Part shown: positions 59,352-64,000 of the stretch, one piece after another
How the letters are laid out: every line of letters starts with the position of its first letter
Numbering within the stretch: position 1 is the first letter of the stretch
NCBI GenBank assembly: GCA_900491605.1
Contig: UESW01003832.1
Location: forward strand, 736,619 to 800,618
DNA from: Calamus simplicifolius
Lineage: Eukaryota > Streptophyta > Magnoliopsida > Arecales > Arecaceae
Direction: 5' to 3'
DNA: 64,000 bases
The notes under the pieces: model-generated
Database searches by the model: none
The model's input: the letters and a program-made list of their open reading frames with translations, nothing else
What the model was told of the DNA's origin: nothing
Made by a program: the position numbers and the translations under genes

Positions 59352-59597
59352 CTACCCCTCCAACCGACTGTTGATCCGACGAAGGAGCTCGTGCTCCCTC
59401 ATGGAGATGGCCAAGTACTCTTCGACCATCCTCCAGAGTTGGTCGTGACCCGCGAGCATCGACAATAGGTCCTTCCTGTCAATAGTCATCAGAGCGCAGC
59501 TCCAATGGAAGCCCCCTCGCGGAGGAACCTGCCCTCCGCAGCCATTATCGTCATCACCTAGCGCTCCAGTAGACCCCCCTTCATTTTCAGAAGCCAT
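59352..59597 (-). CDS. E3 antisense unit 3: small ORF
   Basis: An 81-codon intact ORF starts at the ATG at 59597 (MASENEGG). Its C-terminal half (RMVEEYLAISMREHELLRRI) aligns with EEYMDITTKEVEALRR of the E1 ORF. It lacks the long Gln/Glu coiled-coil extension. A TTTAAATAT box lies at 59661-59669. Function is unknown. Confidence 0.45.
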   Translation of the reverse strand: MASENEGGSTGALGDDDNGCGGQVPPRGGFHWSCALMTIDRKDLLSMLAGHDQLWRMVEEYLAISMREHELLRRINSRLEG

Positions 59598-60003
59598 CTT
59601 ATTATCCTAAATTTCAGGAGGTCAACAAGAGAAGTGAGTAACAAGGGCGTCCCCCCGTCCATATTTAAACTACCTCTCGTGGGTATTTCGATCGCCCGGG
59701 CCATCAACTCCAATGTCACTATTGCGGAAGCTCGCCATGCGTCACCACCTCAGTGGGTGCTTACAGGAAATGAAGAGTTGCGCTCCCTCGCCAAAGAGGG
59801 TCAATAAATAGCAACGAGGCACTCGAGAGGCTCCCCCTTCTTGGGACCAGACTCCCTCCGATCTGCTGGATTCCTTTGAATTGAATATCCTCGAAATAAC
59901 GCGGAAAAGAGGAAAAAGGCACAGAATGGAGACAAAGGAAATTTTTATAGGTGATCAACAAAGAGGAAAATGATAATACAAAATCCAAACCGGTCCTCGG
60001 TTA

Positions 60004-63000
60004 TCAGGGCACGGGCCCGATCTCAGGAGCATCAGTGGCCGACACTGGAGAAACATGGCTCGGACCGCCCACTGCGAAGGTGGCCAATCGATGAGCCTTA
60101 GGCGCCCCTGCGTCGCTCGGATGGCTCTCCCCCTTTTGACCATCCACATCCGGGTCTACAGTTGTATCAGTCCCCAGGAGGGCATCTACGTCAACATCCG
60201 AGACCTCCTCATATTCGGTCTCTACTGATAGCTCGGTCTCTGGGGTCTGCATGCCATGACCCTCCACCTCAAGGAAAGAGAGGTCCCATTCCGGGTGCTC
60301 CCGAGATATCTTGGCTTGAACCTCCTGCACACCGAGCTGGAATGCCTCGGCATAGGTTGCATGCTATTCGCCTCAAAGCAGGGCAAGTTGCCTTTCAGCC
60401 TCAGCAACCTGACTCCGAAGTGAGGCAACTTGCTTCTCGGTCTCAGCGACCTGGCCCTTGAGCTCCAAGCTCCTCCGGCGACTCGACACCAGCTCTCCTT
60501 GCAGGGTCTCTAATTGACTTTGGCCCTCGAGTTTCGCTTTCTCCATCTGTGAGCATAGGATTAGTCGGTGCAACAGTAACAAAATAGGGGAAGTAGAAGA
60601 GATGATATCGTACCTCTCCCTCCTGTCGGTCTATTTTCTCGGTCAATTCCTCTACTTCGTCGAGGGCCCTCAGCTTATCGGCCTTGACCTGCTCGATCCT
60701 ATCCTTGAGGTCGTTGATTCTCGACTGCTTATTGTTGACTTCCTCCCTGGACTGAGAGAGCTCATCGTTGAGCTTGGCAATTTTCTCCTAATGCCATTTG
60801 ATCCGATCATCCCTGGCAATAACGCAATGCTGCAGCTGCCGGATCTTATCCTCCATCTCACCGATCATTTTATTAAGGTGACTCCTCTCCTTGGCGGCGT
60901 CTATTCTTAGCCTATCCTAACTCTCGTCAAACTATTTCTTAACAGTTTCCATCTCTCCAGCATGCTTAGACCTGATCCGCGATAGCTCCAAACATGCCTC
61001 ATCATACCTCGTCCGGAGCCCATGTAGCTCCCTGACTTCGAGCCTCAGCCTGGACGCTTCATCGAGGGCGGCCTGATGTAACCCCCTCGCCCTCGTCAAG
61101 TTCTCGTTGGCGACATCTAGAACTTGCTCGAGTTTATCAGACGCCTCCGCTCGAATCCAGAGCTCGGCGCTGGCTCTCCTGGCCTGGATGCTGGCCCCTG
61201 TTGCCAGGTTCAAGCGCCAGCATAGCGCCCTGGTGATCAAAGCACTCTGTGAAACAAAACACAAGTAAGAAAGTGCAATCAAGTCGACCAGAAGGCACCC
61301 ATTGCTCTGGAACAGCAACTCACTCAGGAGGCGTAAGACCTAGCGAGTTCCATAAGGGCGGGGTTGTCGATTTCAGGAAGGAGGTGGACATCCTTCGCCA
61401 CATTCCGCTGACCAAATGTGGCATCGATAAGATCCAGGTCCGCGAACTCATTCGCCGAGGGACCTGCGCTTGGGTATAACGCCGACTTCATCAGGGCAGC
61501 GAATGCCACCTCGATAGCTGGGTCCAAACCACTCGGCCGCATGTCTGAGGAACCAGTTCGAACAACCCCAGGCTGAGAAGCCTTCAGCCGCCCAGACTCC
61601 TTCAGTAAAATCTTGGCCTGGGATTCCTCGGACACTTCTGCTAACCCAGACACCAATGTCCTCTTACCAGCCTCTCCAACCTCTTCAGGAGGAAGCTTTT
61701 CAGCAGGAGACTTCTCTCGGGCCTCCGCCACTGTCGGCCCAACATCACTGCTCCTTACTCCCTCCGAAGGAGGCCCTTCGACGGTAGGCTCACCCTGAGC
61801 CTCGGCGATTACGACCGCCCCCTCTATTTCTCCTGCCGAAGCTAGAGACAACTTCTCGCTCGAGAAGGGAACCCCCGGAATACTGACCTCCGCCGAACCT
61901 AACGGTAACTCATCTCCAGAAGAGGGGACTGCTAGACAAGCCAATGTGGCCTCATCCGAGCTGTCCGCTATCTCCACCACCGAAGGACAAGGGATCTCAG
62001 CGATCCTCCTTGAACCCTACTCCATTCTCTGCTCCTCCATCATGACTATCGCTTCTTTCCTCAACTGAGAAAATCCCTCTCTCTCACCGCCAACGCTCCC
62101 ACCTTCTCTTTTTTCGGTAACAAGGAGCACGGGCTAACTTTGACTCATCCGGTCTCCGACGAGTGCTCTTCGGAAAGGCGAACCTTCTTCTTAGACTTGC
62201 GTCTTTCCCCGCTACTGGTCCCTCTTGGGTGCTTGCCCAACTCCTTCTTTATATGACCCGCCAGCACAGATCTCTTGGCTGCAGGCACAGGGGGCGAACA
62301 GTCAAACCGAGATATGCTTGCTCAAGCGAAATCAACAGAAAAGGGAAAAAGGAAGGGACTTACCCTGTGTGTCGATGGGGCTAAGCCCGGCGGCGAAAAG
62401 AGCCTCCTCCAAAAGTAGGTCATTAGCCGAAAAACACTCAGCCATCACAGAGGACCTCTAGGTCATCTTTCTCCTGTTCGGACAGAGCCGGATGCGCTTC
62501 CATGTCCCTGATAAAGTTTTCCCATACCCGTGGGAAGTCGGAGCCGATATTTCCCTCGGCAATAAAAAATCGGACCTTCCACTCCTTTATGAACGATGGC
62601 TTATCCGTTATCGTCTTGAACGACTTTCGAAGTCCGATATAGGACCACTCCGAGTTCCTCCCAAACGTCAGGTGGTTACAGGCATGAAACAGGGGGAGAG
62701 TTGTTGTTACCTGAACCAGGCTGCACATCGAAATAAACCCAATGATGCTGCGCCAGCTATTAGGAGCCACCATTGTCGGGCAGATGTTGTAAAATTTCAT
62801 AATCTCCTTCACCAGGGGGTGAAGGGGGAACCGAATGCCTGCCTTTAGGATATCTTCATAAATAAAAGTCCCATGCTCCAGTTCCTGCGAAACCCTATGC
62901 TCGGGTTCCGGTAATCACAAAAGAACATTTGAAGGAATGCCATACTTCTAGCGTATTCTCCCCAAGTCTTCGGCAACAATCTCTGAAATCATGTTGCTGG

Positions 63001-63010
63001 GACTCACCAT
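60004..63010 (-). pseudogene. E3 antisense unit 1: spliced gypsy-type transposon ORF with coiled coil
   Basis: It starts MVSPSNMISEIVAEDLGR at 63010. Exon 1 (63010-62364) has TAG and TGA stops early, then the PF04195-like part (FPLHPLVKEIMKFYNICPTM, VAPNSWRSIIGFISMCS). Introns are 62363-62279 (85 nt), 61323-61247 (77 nt) and 60613-60547 (67 nt), all GT-AG and at the E1/E2 positions. Exon 2 carries a 218-codon open frame ending SYAS, where a TGA replaces the codon before the intron 2 donor. Exon 3 is coiled coil with a break at about 60790. Exon 4 ends HPEWDLSFL plus a long acidic tail to the stop at 60004. Confidence 0.75.
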
Positions 63011-63365
63011 GCTGCTAGGCCAAAAGGGACACCGAACGGGGTTACAGAAGAAGCAGGGGAACGAAATCCTCCAAGAAGGAGAGAGGAAGCGCTGCAAACA
63101 GGAATGGTGCTACTTCGACCTTGCTTTCCCCAAAAGAAACCGCTTCAAAAGGAAGATAAGGAGTCTCAACCAAGGTACTCGGAACCTCCATCACAAGCGC
63201 CATGGAAATCAGGATTTGCTACGTGGCGCTCCCCCAACAGTTGTCCCTAAGAAACGACGGATTCGTCATGTAAAGGCAGGACGACTGTGCGACATTAAAT
63301 AGGGCATCATTATGCAGGCCATCAAATCCAGATCCCTCTTTCCGGATCGTGCCACTTGGAACTAT

Positions 63366-63413
63366 ACTCCCTACGCCTGAACCTACGCTTCGAACTAGGG
63401 AGTGGGGCGCATG
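63366..63413 (+). promoter_or_regulatory. E3 polypurine tract with conserved stem-loop
   Basis: ACTCCCTA (63366-63373) pairs with TAGGGAGT (63396-63403), which continues GGGGCGCATG to the LTR. The loop (CGAACCTACGCTTCGAAC-like) is also close to E1. Confidence 0.7.
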
Positions 63414-64000
63414 TGTTGAGGGGTAAAATCGCCATTGCATTGATGACCGTGCAAAGGGTTAGGATCAACTGTGGCTCCCACTCGCTATGCGGTACCCTCG
63501 AGAAATGAACCGACCGTTATACCTCGGTGGATCGAGGCACCTTAGCCCCTCGATGAACCAAGGATCCCCCAAGTACGGATTACATCTCTACGCCTCGCTA
63601 GCCGAGCTATCCCTATCTCTCGGCCCCAGCCCGAGCTATCTCTATGCCTCGCTAGCCAAGCTATCCCTATCTCTCGGCCCAGCCCGAGCAATCTCTATGC
63701 CTATCCATAACTCGGCCTGCCCGAGTGATATCTATACCTCTGCGGAATCAAATCATCCTTACGCCCAGCTTACTCCTTTGTCATACCTCGGCAAACCGAG
63801 CCTTTCCATACTTCAGCGGATCAGGCTGTTCTCCATACCTCGGCTCGACCAAAGCATTTAGGCACCTACCTCTGCGGAACCAGAAAAACCAAACAAGGAT
63901 CCACATAGGCAATCATACCTATGCTACTGGGAGCGGCCTAGAGCCTATATGATGCCGAATCTCAAAGCGCATGATAGCCTCTCGACCGTTGATCTTTTAA
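63414..64000 (+). repeat. E3 3' LTR, truncated by the window edge
   Basis: It begins TGTTGAGGGGTAAAATCG, matching the E1 LTR start. Only U3 is in the window. It has loose CCTCGGC/CCGAGC repeats in place of the regular E1 array. R and U5 lie beyond base 64000. Confidence 0.85.

Larger units (their letters stand above)
47829..64000 (+). mobile_element. E3: diverged Ty3/gypsy (Tat-like) element, right end off the window
   Basis: It has the same organisation as E1 and E2 but is clearly diverged: PBS TGGCACTAGAGGAAGGG at 48141, gag-pol on + (48224-53565), a 56-bp array, antisense units, a PPT stem-loop and a 3' LTR starting at 63414. A solo LTR (57018-59127) is inserted in it. The left boundary is a palindromic LTR remnant. 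No TSD can be tested because the right end is outside the window. Confidence 0.85.

Overview
This is nuclear DNA of a flowering plant, probably a monocot; the species cannot be fixed from the window. It holds the 3' part of one host gene followed by about 62 kb of nested transposable elements. The host gene (bases 2-1162, +) encodes the DNA-binding and C-terminal part of an EIN3-like (EIL) ethylene-signalling transcription factor and runs off the left edge. No other host gene was recognised; bases 42664-47486 are AT-rich intergenic DNA.

Layout. (1) A decayed Ty1/copia element spans 1529-27389: LTRs 1529-1794 and 27061-27389, a TGGTATCAGAGCC primer binding site, and a gag-pol full of stops at about 18787-22880. 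(2) A 14.9 kb Ty3/gypsy element, E1 (2126-17040, +, TSD AGATC), sits in the copia leader. (3) A 3.07 kb hAT transposon (23314-26383, TSD CTTGAA[A/C]G) sits in the copia 3' region. (4) A second Ty3/gypsy element of the same family, E2 (27395-42658, minus strand, TSD GTACC), abuts the copia 3' LTR exactly. (5) A diverged relative, E3, starts at 47487 with a palindromic broken 5' LTR, runs on the + strand and leaves the right edge inside its 3' LTR. (6) E3 contains a 2.1 kb solo LTR (57018-59127, TSD GCTCA).

The gypsy elements look like the Tat lineage: long, gag-PR-RT-RNaseH-(second, archaeal-type RNaseH)-INT, then more than 6 kb of extra DNA before the 3' LTR. That extra DNA is the most interesting part. 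In all three copies it carries a set of antisense units pointing from the 3' LTR back towards pol: a long gene with a PF04195-like N-terminus, a coiled-coil tail and three small GT-AG introns at the same places; a short unit bounded by a TATA box and AATAAA; and a small coiled-coil ORF with its own TATA box. GC-rich tandem arrays lie between the units. Many array units are hairpins whose stems vary in a compensatory way (CTCGGC/GCCGAG alternating with CTTGGC/GCCAAG). A stem-loop next to the polypurine tract is also conserved in all three.

Every transposon coding region is broken by frameshifts or stops, so none looks autonomous as it stands. E1 and E2 look younger than the copia element, the hAT and E3, judging from LTR similarity and remaining frame length. 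All calls come from reading the sequence and the translations; no database search was run.
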